This document shows, in pieces, positions 23,936-36,248 of a stretch of 64,000 nt of DNA. The DNA lies in assembly GCA_024138025.1 (NCBI GenBank), contig JAMXBD010002227.1, positions 1-64,000 on the forward strand, in the 5' to 3' direction. A program made the position numbers and the translations under genes. How positions within the stretch are numbered: the stretch's first letter is position 1; the number at the start of each line of letters is the position of its first letter. The stretch is from Combretum micranthum (lineage: Eukaryota > Streptophyta > Magnoliopsida > Myrtales > Combretaceae). The notes beneath the pieces were generated by a model. It ran no database searches, was not told the origin of the DNA, and was given only the letters and a program-made list of their open reading frames with translations.

Positions 23936-24540
23936 CATACAGCTTTGTAATAAGTCCCATTTTTGCTTTGGTTGTCCTAAGCTCAAGTTTTATCATCCTT
24001 AGTCCAAATTTCATTATTTGAATATGGGATTTAGAGTTCATAAAAATTAGGTTTCTTTGGTTGAGCTATAATATTTAGATAAACTCACTTTCCTTAGGAA
24101 AAATGCCTTAAATGATTTCAATTATTGATTTTACTATTATACTCATTTTAACTCTGTTTTTAGCGTATGAATAAGTGTTAGAAATCTTATTGAACATATT
24201 TTTCAATTATTTGTTTTGTATATATTTATTCGGGTCATATTAGGGGTCTATAGGGTGTCTTTATGATGTCTATTATTCTTATTCTGTATTTTTAATCCTT
24301 ACTTCAAGTTTGTTGCTTTGTTTTATGTGTCTATCATTAAGTTATAGTGATCAAGTTCATTTTAAGTGCCTTGGTCAACACTTGGTTGAAATCTATGTTA
24401 TAATTTATTTTCATTTTGCTTCTCTTGATCTTAATCTATGTATCTATATTTTTAATTAACTTGATCATATTAACCAAGATTTCTATGGCTTATATAAATT
24501 TAGTGATGGAAATTGATTTGAAGGTCCTATTACAAAATCA
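23936..24540. other. AT-rich spacer
   Basis: I see no gene, RNA or clear repeat here. Confidence 0.5.
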
Positions 24541-24616
24541 AGAGCTAGAGGATTGCAAAATCTTGCATTGAGAGTAATGAAAGATTACTTGGAGTAAGAT
24601 AAAGAAAAATTTATCT
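24541..24616 (+). pseudogene. Scrap of chromovirus pol C-terminus
   Basis: One frame reads EGPITKSRARGLQNLALRV. The GPITRSRAK-type motif is common in the tail that follows integrase in plant short-LTR chromoviruses. A purine-rich tract at about 24672-24695 and an LTR-like stretch follow, as expected at the 3' end of such an element. Only the tail is left. Confidence 0.55.
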
Positions 24617-24695
24617 TTACATATAGATTGCATGTAGAGCATGATTGTTTGGATTATAATCTATTAACATTGAAGGAAGAATAGGAAGAATGGAG

Positions 24696-25645
24696 TAATG
24701 AAAGCAGAGGAAAGAAGCCTTCAACTTGTGCCTCGAATATATTAATAGCAACATCAGAGAATTCATGCATTGAAAGTCATCGAAGCCAAAATGGGAGTTA
24801 TCACATCCAAAAAGCCTTTACTTTAGCCCTAGACCCTACCCTCAACAGGGTCCATTTCATACCAAAAAACTAGTCGAAGCCTAATATATTCTTAGTCGAG
24901 CCCTCGACCATGCCCTTGACAGTGACTGTCAATAAGTCTGTTTGCCCAAATAATTGGTCAAGCCCTAACATATCTTTTGTTCAGTCCTCGACCATGCTCT
25001 CAACAGAGCCATATTAGTACTAGTGGATGACATGGCATTACTTAAATCAAGATTTACTCATGGATCAGTCCCCGATGCTTTTGGAGCATGAGTTAGAACA
25101 ATTCTTAGATAGATTTAAATCTACTTTTCTATTGTATTATTGGATAAATTTAAATATTTCCTTTATTAGTTACTTTCCTATTTTATCATTCTTATAGAGA
25201 TTGATATTTTTGTTACTTTTCTATTCTGTCTTTAATTATATTTCCTATTTTGCAATTCAAAAATTAATATAAATAAGAAGTTCTATAGATGTAACATATG
25301 ACATTGATTTGATGAATGAACTTTCTTTCTCTTTGAGAAAACCCTAATTCTTGTCAATCCTCTGTGATTGTGGTGAATTTTACTCTTATCAATCTTCGGA
25401 TTGTAGCGAGTTCAAACATTAACGAGTAGTTGTGAGTCATATCAACTTCTTGTTAGTGTTATATCCTTTTTACATTCTTTGTGTAGGATTTCTAGGATAC
25501 GTAAGATTTGTTGTTACATTGTCCTTGTCTTTTGTAATGTCCTAATGATTGTCCTCCTAGGCACATCATAATTTTTGGGTATTAAAGCTTTTTAGGCACA
25601 TCATAATTTTTTGTATCAGAGTATTTTAGGCACATCATTTAGACT
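24696..25645 (+). repeat. LTR-like sequence after the pol scrap
   Basis: The parts, in order, are three copies of a CCCTCGACCATGC/CTCAACAG phrase (about 24832-25010), a TATA box TATAAATAAG (25268-25277), a leader with 'aaaccctaattcttgtcaatc', and three copies of TTTTAGGCACATCAT (about 25555-25640). The last two copies flank a primer-site-like TTTGTATCAGAG (about 25611). The exact ends are not resolved. Confidence 0.5.
25268..25277 (+). promoter_or_regulatory. TATA box in the 24.7-25.6 kb LTR
   Basis: TATAAATAAG is followed some 30 bases later by a leader-like sequence, the usual LTR promoter arrangement. Confidence 0.5.
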
Positions 25646-28100
25646 TTATAACTTAATGTTCTCTAATCGAGATCCATATTTATATTTATGTTAGTGGCTT
25701 TGGGTTTAATCTTTTAATTCTAAACTATTATAAACATACACTTGAATTTATATCAAGTTTGCTCCAAAAATCGTAATTATATATGCATGTTACAACATAC
25801 ATATGTATATATGAGTACGCTCCTTAACTTAACGTATGAATAGTAAATTGAAACTCATAAATTTTCTTTTTTCTAATTATAATATAAAATTTGTATTAAT
25901 GGGTTTTATTTATGAAAAGTGGTTTAATAGTTTCGATGTTAGTTTTATTGTCAACTAAGTCTATAATTCTTATTTTAACTTAGATTTTTACATCTGAATA
26001 GGCATTGGAAAGCTCATTATGAGTATTACATGATCATTTATTTAATTTTCACATTTCATATCATTTACTTGCTTTGCTCTATGGTTACTAATGGTATTAT
26101 AGGGTATTCCTATATTTGCTATTTATTTTCATTGTGTTTCTCCTGATTCTATTTCATTTTTATATTTCTATTAATGGTCATTCTATGTTTTTTACTCCGT
26201 TCATTTAGTTTTGCATTCATTAAAGCCTACTTTGATAGAGTGACTTCTAACATTATTTTAATTTGTTTGTCAATCTAATTTGTCTTGTAGATTGAAATTT
26301 CCATCATTTATAGGGCCATATTTAATAATCCAGTCATTTATTTAACTTTCCACTATATCCATAAGTTCATGTAGATCTCATTATTTATTTGAATATATTT
26401 TATTCTTACGAATGCTTGTATGGCCAATTCTTTAGGGTTTTCATCTTTAGGGTTGATCTAGCTAATCTATTCCTCTTTTTCATTTCTATTTATAATCTTT
26501 ACATATTTATAGAACTAGGTAGATATCAAATGTGTATTAGACCTAAATTTCCCTTTGATGTGCATATAAGGCCGTAGCATGTGAAGTATGATTCCTAAGG
26601 TTTAATTGGTGTATCTAGCCTTTCATTCTCTTTTTTATACATGTATCTATATTGTTGTGTTTTTATGCTACATTGTTATGTAGTGTATATTTTAACTATA
26701 GGGCTAAGTTTACTATAGGTAGTTTTAGGGTTTCTTATAGTTAAATTTCACTTCCTAAATCATGTTATCTACTCATTTTACTAAATATGATGAGCGTCAT
26801 TCCTTACATGAGTCGAATTCTAAGGTATGTTGATCCTAATGTTAGAGTTGGTTTTTCCATGACATTTACTGCAAATTACATTGTCTATCTAGAGTAGGAT
26901 ATGGATCAAATAAGATTACAAGGATATAATTCAGCCCCAAGCTCCTAGGAAAACCAAAGCATATAGAATTCGTAATGACTTCTTCTTATAGTTTTTCCTA
27001 GCTTTCTACGTATAGATGTGATATAGGAAAATAGAGTAGGTAGTATCTTGATTGGATTGAGATGAAAGTGATAAATTCCCTCTCCTAGGTGGTCCAAAAC
27101 CTAGGTATAAGAATAGAATAACAAGTAGTTAAATTCTAGGAATAAACTATCCAAGTCAAGACAACATTTACCTTTAGAATTGGACTCTTGAAGTTTTGAT
27201 TTATCCTAAGCTAATGGAGACTTTCCCCTTAGAGCTCACAGTTGGCATGTGTCGCTTAGTGTTTGAATTTTGTTTATGTTTTATTTAGTCTTGATGTGGG
27301 GTTCACAATTTGCTAGATGGGGAGAAAAAGTGTAGTTTTGTTTGCTTTGTTATTGTAGCTCATGAATAGAGAAAAATGATTGATTGTTGATGGAATTTAA
27401 CTTATATAATACATAAAATAAATGGGTTACAGTTTGCTTTTAGGAAGGGATTGCTTTTATTGGTTTGTTAATTATTTGTCATGTTTGTTGTTTCATAAAT
27501 GAGTTATGTGAGAGGCTTCTACACAAAAAATGGAGCAACTTGTTTGACTAGGAAGGTTTACAGTGTTCACATGGAAATTTGAATTATTTTTTATTTTTTA
27601 ACTCTTTATGTTTACTTGTTTGTATACTATAAGTGAAACAAGGAGAAAAACCGACCTTTACATGCTAAAATTGAGTCATCCTCTTCGTTTGATTCATGGG
27701 TCATTTAGTAGCATATCATTGGATGAGATGTCATTTTCATTTGACCTTTACTAATGAACTTGTTCAATTTGAAGGAGCAAGCTACGATGAAGAACTTCTA
27801 AGGAAGTTGGCCAGTTCTTTTGATTCAATTTTCACCATGTATTGCATAACTATTCTAATTTATTACTTATATAGTTAAATATCTTGGTTTTCATGTAATT
27901 TATGAAGCTAAACATGTATAATTATATCAATTACATATAAGTTTTATCTCTGAAAGTTCATTTAAAGCCTTTAAAATATTTCTAGATTATACTTTGAGAT
28001 CAAATCTTGAGTTTAAAATTTATGCAATTGAGTATTTTTAGAGTTTTGTTCTACGCGATAAGGATTTCCAAACATGATAGGCTATGGACTTAGAATTCCT
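25646..28100. other. AT-rich DNA without a recognised gene
   Basis: Short open frames (26389-26577 and 27696-27878) are present but lack recognisable domains, splice context or codon bias. I support no feature here. Confidence 0.5.
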
Positions 28101-29060
28101 TAACTAATCTAATGGTGCAATCTAAATCTTTATTTGAGATCTAGATTTATAGTTATTGATCTGTTTTCATTTCTTATTACATATTTATAACTTTAGTGGC
28201 TTATCTTAAAGTTATTGTTTTTAGCCTCTAGCTCTATAAAATAATCATCTCCTAACACACTTGAAATCTATAGCTACTTATAGTTATATATTGAGTTTTT
28301 GACTCGAGTCATGAAATCTTGTCTTTGGTATCTTTTAAAAGCTAAGAAGCTTGTATTCATAGTTTTAAGTTATAGATAAGCTCATTGCTATTCAAAGCTT
28401 CTAACTAGGGTTTTTGTTAGGTCATAAATTCATTATCTATTCCATATTTACTACTTCATTCATTTTACTAATTATGAAAGTTCTTAGGGATTACAAGGGC
28501 AATTTAGGATTTTAGCCTCCATAGATCCAAAATTTTCTAACTAAAATGTTGGCATAATCCGAATATTTAATTAAGGTCCAGTTTCGTAGATATCGATCTG
28601 TTTTTTATCCTATCGCGTATTTTGTCACCAATTATCATTTTATAACCAGTAGGTTTTAAAAATTAATCGTCCTTTATTACAATTGAAATCTAGGGCAAGC
28701 TATGATTATTTATGGTCATCAACTCACATTACGAAATTTTGTCTTTTATTGTTTGGAAATTACTTATCTTGATTATTGATAATCATAAATTTTTTAGTGC
28801 TACTTTAAGGTTTTAAAATATTGGAGATAACTTGAAAACCATTGCATCATTATTTAACAAGTGAAAATTTTATTTTCTAATCACTAAACTCAAGCTAAGA
28901 TCTTAGAGTTTACAGTAACGATCCATTTATCATCTATCATTGATTATCTAAGGTTATGGAAGTTAAATTTTGCGTTTTGAAATTTTATTGGTAAAGATTA
29001 TAATCTTTTTAACTGTAATCAAATTTGTTCACACTTTAATATTCTTAAATCGTGAAAAAT
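28101..29060. repeat. Decayed tandem duplication, period about 420-440 bp
   Basis: Blocks recur in the same order: 'gatctgttttcat' (28157) with 'gatctgtttttta' (28595); 'ttgaaatctatag' (28261) with 'attgaaatctagg' (28682); 'tcatgaaatcttgtctttgg' (28310) with 'attacgaaattttgtctttta' (28730). A weaker third copy may lie at 28900-29000. No coding sequence is visible. Confidence 0.55.
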
Positions 29061-30360
29061 TGGGAGTGACTTTACTTTTTATTAAAGTTCCTCAGGATCC
29101 TATATTATATTTTTATAATGATCACATTTAGATTATGCAAGAATTACATCCCTTAAAATCTCAAAACTTATCTTATTACTGTTATGCCTCTAAAAGTACC
29201 CTAAACGTGATATATCACATAAAACTTATGAAACTTAATTGAGGCTCACAAATATCCCTTGACTACTTCATGAGTCTTCAAAGTAGTTCATGTAGATAGC
29301 ATGGATGAAGTTCCAATGGAGAGTGACCCCCACATACAGGATCAGGTTGTATAGATTAAGAATATAAATGCATACACATATGCGATTACGTCAATAATAC
29401 TACTTGGTTATTACATTTCCAAATCATAACAACAATATAGTAATTAGACAGCAACTTAAGAGAAATAAGGCTATATTGATCTTGATTGTAATTAACTCCT
29501 TCCCACTCCTTAGATGACCCCTTTTTATTGACTTTGACACCATACCGGGACAAGACTGCGAGTTGACACCAATCACGGGTTAACCTGAAACAAGTAGGGG
29601 TTGTTGGTGGGTAAGCGAACATAGCTTAGTGAGATAACCAGACCAATACACATACACAGACAATTTACAAACAAGTTTATTAGTTAGACATATGTAATGC
29701 AACAATCAGACATATGAGCAATTACAAGCCTAGATGATCGGAATCCAAACAGGATGTGGATTTATGCCCTCCCATCAGGGTTTCGGAGCATGTACACACC
29801 AATGACATAAGATAATCTCAAAATATCAATTAAGAATCGTTAAAATTATTTGGCCATATTTATTAAAAGGTCAATTCTCTAACTTGAAATTTTAAGATTA
29901 TCTCTAGAGTATTCCACTTTCACAAGGCTTGATACCACAGACGACGCCCCTTGCTTTACCAATTAGTTTTTGCGAGACCAAATAATCTATTAGGAACTCT
30001 AAGCTAACCACTTTTCTTTATCAGTTACTCCCAAAGTTTCTATAGACTCGAAAAGTAATACGTACCTTTGGTGGTATAATGATGCAATCATGTAATTGTG
30101 CAACGTATGGTAGGTTAATTCATTATCCTTCCATTATTAAGATTGATTTCAAGGTGACCACCCGATTTTCCAAACAATCATCATATTCTCAGACAAAATT
30201 TCATTCAACAATTATTGCACTTTTATTTAAGTAGATTGGCAATCATTCATCCAATAGCAAGCGATACCCAGTCCCCATACATAATTTACTATTTTAATAT
30301 AGTAAAAAAAAATGCACTACTCTACAAACACATGCGATGTGTACAATCAGAGTTACTCAC

Positions 30361-30422
30361 CTGTCCATGATATTAGATATGATCGTAGTAATCTGGAAAT
30401 TCTGAAAGCGAATCTAATACAC
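30361..30422 (-). other. Predicted LTR middle exon (LTR F)
   Basis: On minus, TTTTGTTATAG lies in front and GGACAG/GTGAGTAA behind, giving 62 nt that read LDSLSEFP-DYYDHI and a stop. The D-S-L and D-Y-Y-D residues match element D although the nucleotides differ widely. The following intron (30360 down to 29585) would be 776 bp and ends TTGTTTCAG. Confidence 0.5.
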
Positions 30423-30814
30423 CTATAACAAAATAATGACCTTATATTAATGACAATTGAGTTGTGAATTCCTAAGTGTCTAAGTGACTTAATTAATACT
30501 TATTGGTCATGGCTTAACTAAAGTTTAACCTTTATAAGTTTACTTGTAGGTATGAAAGTTCCATACTACCTTGAGAATTAACTTAGTTGCAATATCCTAA
30601 TTTGGTCACTTTAGACTCGGTTTAAGTTCTAATTATATTTATAAGTAGATAATTGAATTTCTACTTAGTCACTACTAGATGTTATTTACTAACATCATCT
30701 TACTTTATTTACCTATATAATCAAACTTTAAATTATTCTTAGTTTATTTCTTTATATAATTATTAGTTATTTTATTCTATTTCCTTTTATTTTATTTTCC
30801 GGTTTTGCTTACGT

Positions 30815-31130
30815 TTCTTTTTTTTTTTTTTGTTTGCTTTTTCTTTTTATTTTTCTGTTTCCTTTCCTCCTTTATTTTCCTTTCCTTTTTCCTTTTCTTT
30901 TTTAATTTTTCTATTTCCTTTTTTTATTTTTCTGTTTTACTTTCTTTTTATTTTTCTATTTTATTTTTTTTGTTTTACTTTCTTTTATTTTTTTTATTTT
31001 TTTTACTTTCTTTTTATTTTTCTGTTCTATTTTTCTGTTTTACTTTATTTATTTATTTATTTATTTCTCTTTTTTCGTTTTACTTTCTTTTTATTTATTT
31101 TTTTTTTCTGTTTTACGTTTTCCTTTAGCA
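30815..31130. repeat. Pyrimidine tract, about 315 bp
   Basis: Almost pure T/C in units like TTTTTATTTTTCTG and CTTTCTTTT. Phenylalanine-rich open frames across it are products of composition, not genes. It lies inside LTR F. Confidence 0.85.
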
Positions 31131-31133
31131 TCC

Positions 31134-31165
<32 letters not shown>

Positions 31166-31257
31166 CCTTCACGCCTCTGAAGCCTTTGGCTTCTCAATAG
31201 ATATAAAATATATACGTATACACACCCACATTATACTCCTTAGCTCTTCCACGGTAC

Positions 31258-31295
<38 letters not shown>
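31134..31295. repeat. Microsatellites (TA)n(TG)n and (AAT)n
   Basis: (TA) then (GT) repeats lie at about 31134-31165, and about ten AAT units at 31262-31295. Confidence 0.9.
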
Positions 31296-31298
<3 letters not shown>

Positions 31299-32370
31299 TA
31301 TCAGTATCACATACACCCACATATAAATATATATATCACATATATAAAAGTTAAGAAAAGTATGAGCATTTGAAAAAAATTATATATATATATATCTATT
31401 CCTCTAAGATTTTCATGGAGATGTACATGAATAGGGGAGTAGTTTACTCCTATTTGTCCTTACGACTAAGAAAACCGACCCTAGAGATGGTGAGGAAAAT
31501 AAAAAATGGTTCGTATTTTTATGGAAAATAAGAGAAAATATAAGCTGGAGATTTAACATTCCTTACCTTTTTCTAGTAGGGTGGTGTTTATTTTCCTCGT
31601 TCAAGCTTCCTTCTCCATGAACGAGAGGAAGAAGAAGAAGGTGGAGTTGAGCATATTTTTCTAAAAAAAAGGTGTGTTTGTATCGTTTGGGGAGAGTTCA
31701 TTCGAGATTTTTAGAAAATGAAGTATGTGAAATGGTTGTGTTTGATAGATGGCAGATTATTTATCTTTAAGGAAGTCAACTCTTGGCATTTACACTTCCC
31801 ACTATTCATGTATTTGTATGTTTTTCTTCGTCGGTTCCCAAAGCCACAAAGGAAGTTTCCCTAAGCATTTATTTTTTGACTTCTATATATGCCTTAACGG
31901 CTTGCTGCCTTGTGGAAAATGGGCATAAGAGGATGTTGGTTGGCATTTAGGGCAAGGAAGATAAAAGTCCCATCACTTTATTACTTCACTATTCTTACTA
32001 CTTTTTTCAGGAGGGAATATATCCAAATGGGTCTTGCAAAATTTTCCAACGGCAACTTAAGTATAATTTATACGAACTAAGTTGCTATTTCGATTAAACT
32101 GTATGGTTTTGTGCTTACGTGATTGAGTATCAGAAAAATTTTAATCACTAATTCTGATATTATTTAAGATCATCATTTATATAAATTTTAAATTAGATTT
32201 TTGCAATACTTTTATATTTTATAAACAACATAGAATTCTATCAACTTTAATTTATATTACCCAATTTACCTCTAGGTTACTATTTACTAATCAATAGCCC
32301 ATAACCATGGATTAACTTAATTCGGTGCAAGAGTTAATTTTATTTACTAAAATTTTTAGGTCTTTATATC

Positions 32371-32384
32371 CTTCCCCCTTAAGG
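32371..32384 (-). other. Polypurine tract of element F
   Basis: On the minus strand TTAAGGGGGAAGG abuts the LTR start and matches the tract of element D. Confidence 0.75.
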
Positions 32385-32830
32385 AAAGCTTTGTCCTCAA
32401 AGCTTGAAGCATACCTGTTTGTTCGAATAATTGTGGATGGTTCCTCTGCACTTCATCCTCTAATTCCTAAGTGACCTCTCCAGTTTTTTGATCCCACAAA
32501 ACTTTTACATACTTAGTCTCCTTATTCCGAAGGGTTTGTACCTTATGATCTATAATGCGAACTGGATGTTTCTCGTAGGTCTTTTTTTTAAGTGATTAGT
32601 TCCAATTCTACCACCTTATCTGGGTTGGGTATATACTTCCATAACACAGATACATGAAATACATCGTGCAATCCAGATAAGCTCGGTGGAAGTGTCAATC
32701 GATATGCTAAGTTTCCCACTCTATCTAATTTTCCTCATATCGTGAGCTTAATTTTCCTGAAGTCGCCTCTATGTAAGCTTTTTATCGGCTAACGCTTATC
32801 AACTTTATTACTCAAAAGCTTTTTATCATT
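32385..32830 (-). pseudogene. pol: Integrase C-terminus/chromodomain remnant of element F
   Basis: Read on the minus strand, the segment has the GPY/F-module text around 32640-32720 (LAYRL, FHVS-like), then YEKHPVRIIDHKVQTLRNKE and YVKVLWDQKTGE at 32430-32600. The tail ends QLFEQ just before the polypurine tract. One stop interrupts the tail, and the upstream part has gaps and shifts. Homology to 15300-15650 of element D is clear. It stops near 32830, where unrelated AT-rich DNA begins. Confidence 0.8.
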
Positions 32831-33648
32831 TTAAGAATTTTGTTCTTTCATTACGCTTTCTACGCACTCTGATAATTTTTCCTCTAAATTGTTGTTTTTA
32901 GATTCCATTGCTAAAGAAATTTTGAGTTATTGGTGAAATATTTATATTTGTCAAGTTTATCTGTTGGAAGTATTTTGGTTACATTATTTTTCTATTTCAA
33001 TTTCATGTAATATGTTGAGATTTTGTATCCTTTCTCCTTTTAAATCTCTATTTACTCATCATTTATTTCTTCATTTCATAATTGCAAATCTTTTAATGTT
33101 TCCTTAATGTCACATAATGGATATTGCATGCAATATTGCATATATAAAACAATAGGAATTGGTTTAGCAATTTCAACCTTCCACTTACTCAACTTGACAG
33201 AACTTAGACTCAACAAAGACAGACTCAACAAAAATGACTGACAACATAACTCAACTTAACTCTTGACTCAACATAGCACATAACGGCATGACATAACTGA
33301 CAAAACAAAACAACTCGATAAAGGAAGGTTTTGGTTTCGCTATTCCATTATTAACTGATTATATATGACAACGTGCATATAAAACATCATCAAAGATGTT
33401 ATGTTTGGTACTTATCTTGACATGGTTGAAATCAAGATATCTCATTTGTCATTTATATGTATATCGATTTTAGAAACTTTGTTTGTAAGAAATTTTCAAA
33501 TTTTATATGTGTTTCATTTACTATATGGTATAGTGTGATGAATATGATTTGCTATGTTGAATAATGAGTTGCATTGCTCGAAATTTTGCCATAGTTTGTG
33601 AAATAGCCATGAATTCCTTCATTTACATATTAATGTATTATTGAAGTG

Positions 33649-33683
<35 letters not shown>

Positions 33684-33874
33684 CTTGGTTGATATAATTA
33701 TTGAATGTGTTAGACATGTGTTATTTTGTATGTGTATAGTATTATGAAATTAATATTATTGTTTGATATATATAAATGTGTGTATAGTGCAATGAATATG
33801 TGTGTCTTTTTCAAATTAATATGCATGTGATATGTTTTGAATTTAATCAAATGACTTTTGAATAGCTTAGGATT
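32831..33874. other. AT-rich spacer with microsatellites
   Basis: (AT)n(GT)n lies at about 33650-33683, and a run of 'actcaaca'-type words at 33190-33320. The stretch 33505-33555 resembles 36300-36350, flanking LTR G on both sides. I see no gene. Confidence 0.5.
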
Positions 33875-34584
33875 TGTGACAGAATTTTACAAACTTTAAG
33901 TTCACTTTTTAAGCCTAAAACCAACCCAAATGCATTTGAAATTAACCTAAATTAATCCTAGGACAAATATACCCCTAATGGCAAAATTTGGATGAGTATT
34001 GACTTTGTTTAGACATGTTTTGGACCCCTTTTTGGCAGCCCTATTCCCCCATACGATTTTTCTTTTCTTTCTTTCTTTCTTTCTTCCTTTCTCATCCCAA
34101 AATCTTAAACCCTAAGCCAAGATCAAATACAAGCTTTTGGATCTAAACCACAGTCCAAGCCAAGATTTAGTCATGTAAGTTAAATGCAAACTTTATCTTT
34201 TTACTTTATGTTCTATATTGTGTTTGTTTGTAAATGTTAGATAGAAATGAATTTTATGTCCTATTGATGTGGGATTGATTTGGTGCTTTGATGATGGTTT
34301 GAGTAGGATTATGTGGCTAATGGAGTGGTAGTATATATCTTATATGAGTGTTGATATGTGAGAATGAATGTTGTGGAAGTGATATGAAGAATTGAGAAGT
34401 TGAGGAGTAGATTGAAGTGTGATTAGTGTTTTGATGATTAGAAGTAGAATTCATGTTGTTAGGATAGTGTTTGGATCAAATAACAACCTTTGGAAAGTTC
34501 GGATGAAGTTTGGGGAATTTTTGAAAAATGAACAAAGTTGTAATAAAACAGGGAAAATCAAAAACAATTTTCGTATAGGCTAAA

Positions 34585-34985
34585 TTTTGGTCGTATGCCG
34601 GCATCTGGGTTTCTACACCGCCAGCTTATAGGCAATGTTGGAAGCGAACAGAATCAAATTTCTTAAAGCCGTTCGAACGCCGCCGGCTTTCACTGGAAAA
34701 GTCAGCCAGCATTCATTTTTTTTTTACATTGTACGTCGGCTACTAGTATTCCAAAGCCGCCGGCGTATAGTGAGAAGCTGCCAACATACATGGATACGCT
34801 ACCAGTATGTACCTCCTGGCAGATTTTTGGAAATTTAGATTTTGCATTCTACACCGGCTCAAAGCCGTCGGCGTAGAATGAAGGTAGCCGGCGTACCCTT
34901 GAACGCTGCCAGCGTTGGCAGTGTTGATTTTCAGAGTATCGAACACCGGTTCAAAGCCGCCGGCTTTGAGTGCCGGCGTATCCCC
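34585..34985 (+). repeat. GC-rich GCCGGC-word block in LTR G
   Basis: GCCGCCGGC, GCCGGCGTA and ACACCGGC words recur about twelve times. Near 34940-34980 a word and its reverse complement stand close together. It lies between donor-like 34176 and acceptor-like 35199, as in LTRs C and D. Confidence 0.75.
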
Positions 34986-35199
34986 TGTGCTTTTGAATTT
35001 TAAAAACTTTCTTTAAAATTTTTCGAAGTTTGATATATGATCAATTAAGTATTTGTTAAGCGATCTAGGATATAATAGGATGTTTAAATGCTTTATTATG
35101 ATTTTGTATTAATTTATTTGAATTTCTTTAATATATTGTATTTTCAACTAGTTAATTAGTACTTAAGCTAAGTGTGAGATTCAATGTTGATTTAAACAG

Positions 35200-35247
35200 T
35201 GATAGATCCTCGCCCAGTCAACCCCGTTAATTCCCGAGCTATCTCAG
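35200..35247 (+). other. Predicted LTR middle exon (LTR G)
   Basis: GATTTAAACAG lies in front and TCTCAG/GTACACAG behind, giving 48 nt, shorter than in the other families. The implied next intron is 35248-35756 (509 bp). Confidence 0.35.
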
Positions 35248-35756
35248 GTACACAGTAACTTGCTTGTCTCTTTGCTAGGATAGGCATCAAAATCAAACTA
35301 CTTTAAATTAAGAAAATCCTATTGATATATGAGTGTTGATTGTCTTTGTTTGACGTTGAATCTGGTTCGGAGAGCGGTACCCTACTCAGATTGGGGGCAG
35401 GGTACTTTCTCATTAATGGATAGAATTGTTTAGGAGATGTGAGTATCCGAGCTGCTCATATCAACCCCCTGAGCATCATGATACGTTACTCAGGATCTCT
35501 AGTATTACGAGCTACACCGGAAGGTAGGGCTACCTAGTCTGTATGAACAGTAGGGACCACTTAGGGAGGCGGATGTAATACTAGATCCTTGTTGTCCGGA
35601 GTTTGAATACTCCCGTGTTATTTTACTAACTAAAGACTTAATAATAAACAAGTGATTGTTGCATAATGCATTTAACCTAAGAATATGTGATCCACTTCGC
35701 ATTTTGTATTCATTACTTGTGTACTGGGCCTTTGGCTCATATTTTATCCATTTCAG

Positions 35757-35836
35757 GTGATGACTCCGATGAGTTCTATACGAGTATGGAGTACGGAACC
35801 GACTTTGAAGATTATCTTGATGGGTTGGAGGATTAG
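35757..35836 (+). other. Predicted LTR terminal acidic exon (LTR G)
   Basis: After TTGGCTCAT... and acceptor CCATTTCAG/GT, 25 codons read DDSDEFYTSMEYGTDFEDYL and then DGLED and a stop (35834-35836). The peptide is strongly acidic with no positive residue. Confidence 0.45.
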
Positions 35837-36248
35837 AGATAACCATGGACTCAATGGAACCCTATGAATGTAATAGATTATATGAGATTCCTTTTGATTG
35901 ATAATGTAATTATAGTGTTAGTTGAGTTGTGTTTTGAGGATTTTTGTTAAGGCTTGTAAGAAGCCTTTGGATGTAATATATATATTATAATATATGTATG
36001 TGTTTAGCTATCTAGAAGTTAAGTTGTCCTCCTTTGCAAAATGTGTTAGTAGTGTAGTAGTATAGTTTGTTTAAGGTTAGAGAAAAAAAAAAATCAATGT
36101 ATCCTATTGTATATTATCTTTATGGAATTAGATAAACAATTACTCAAACAATTCTTTCAGGCAACCTTACATATAATCTTATGGGTTATATATGGTTGGG
36201 GAACCGTTATCTCCTATTTCAAATATAGGGTGATATCGGGTCCTTACA

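Larger units (their letters stand above)
29180..32368 (-). repeat. LTR F: 3' LTR of a truncated minus-strand chromovirus
   Basis: On plus the boundary reads TGTTATGCCTCTAAAAGTACCC, the reverse complement of a decayed family-A LTR end. At the other side a polypurine tract and pol tail on the minus strand mark the LTR start at 32368, where the expected TGTAAA has become TATAAA. The length is 3189 bp. Inside are a middle exon (30361-30422), an acceptor (29585), a pyrimidine tract and microsatellites. The left flank is ATTAC. The open frame at 29386-29622 falls inside this LTR and is not a gene. Confidence 0.75.
33875..36248 (+). repeat. LTR G (plus strand)
   Basis: It begins TGTGACAG and ends CGGGTCCTTACA, 2374 bp. 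It has a CTTT microsatellite (about 34063-34095), donor-like CAT/GTAAGTT (about 34176), a GC-rich block (34585-34985), a short middle exon (35200-35247) and a terminal acidic exon (35757-35836). No TSD matches (left GGATT, right GTTTG), so one end may be wrong or the element recombined. Open frames at 34635-34946 and 35505-35846 are chance frames within the LTR. Confidence 0.6.

Noticed and set aside
27696..27878. Open frame with NELVQFEGASYDEELL
   Set aside because: Short, no splice context or recognised family, and another frame looks equally plausible; left uncalled.
30805..31180. Two overlapping phenylalanine-rich open frames of over 100 residues
   Set aside because: They are the translation of a T/C tract inside LTR F; no codon variety, no homology, no start context.
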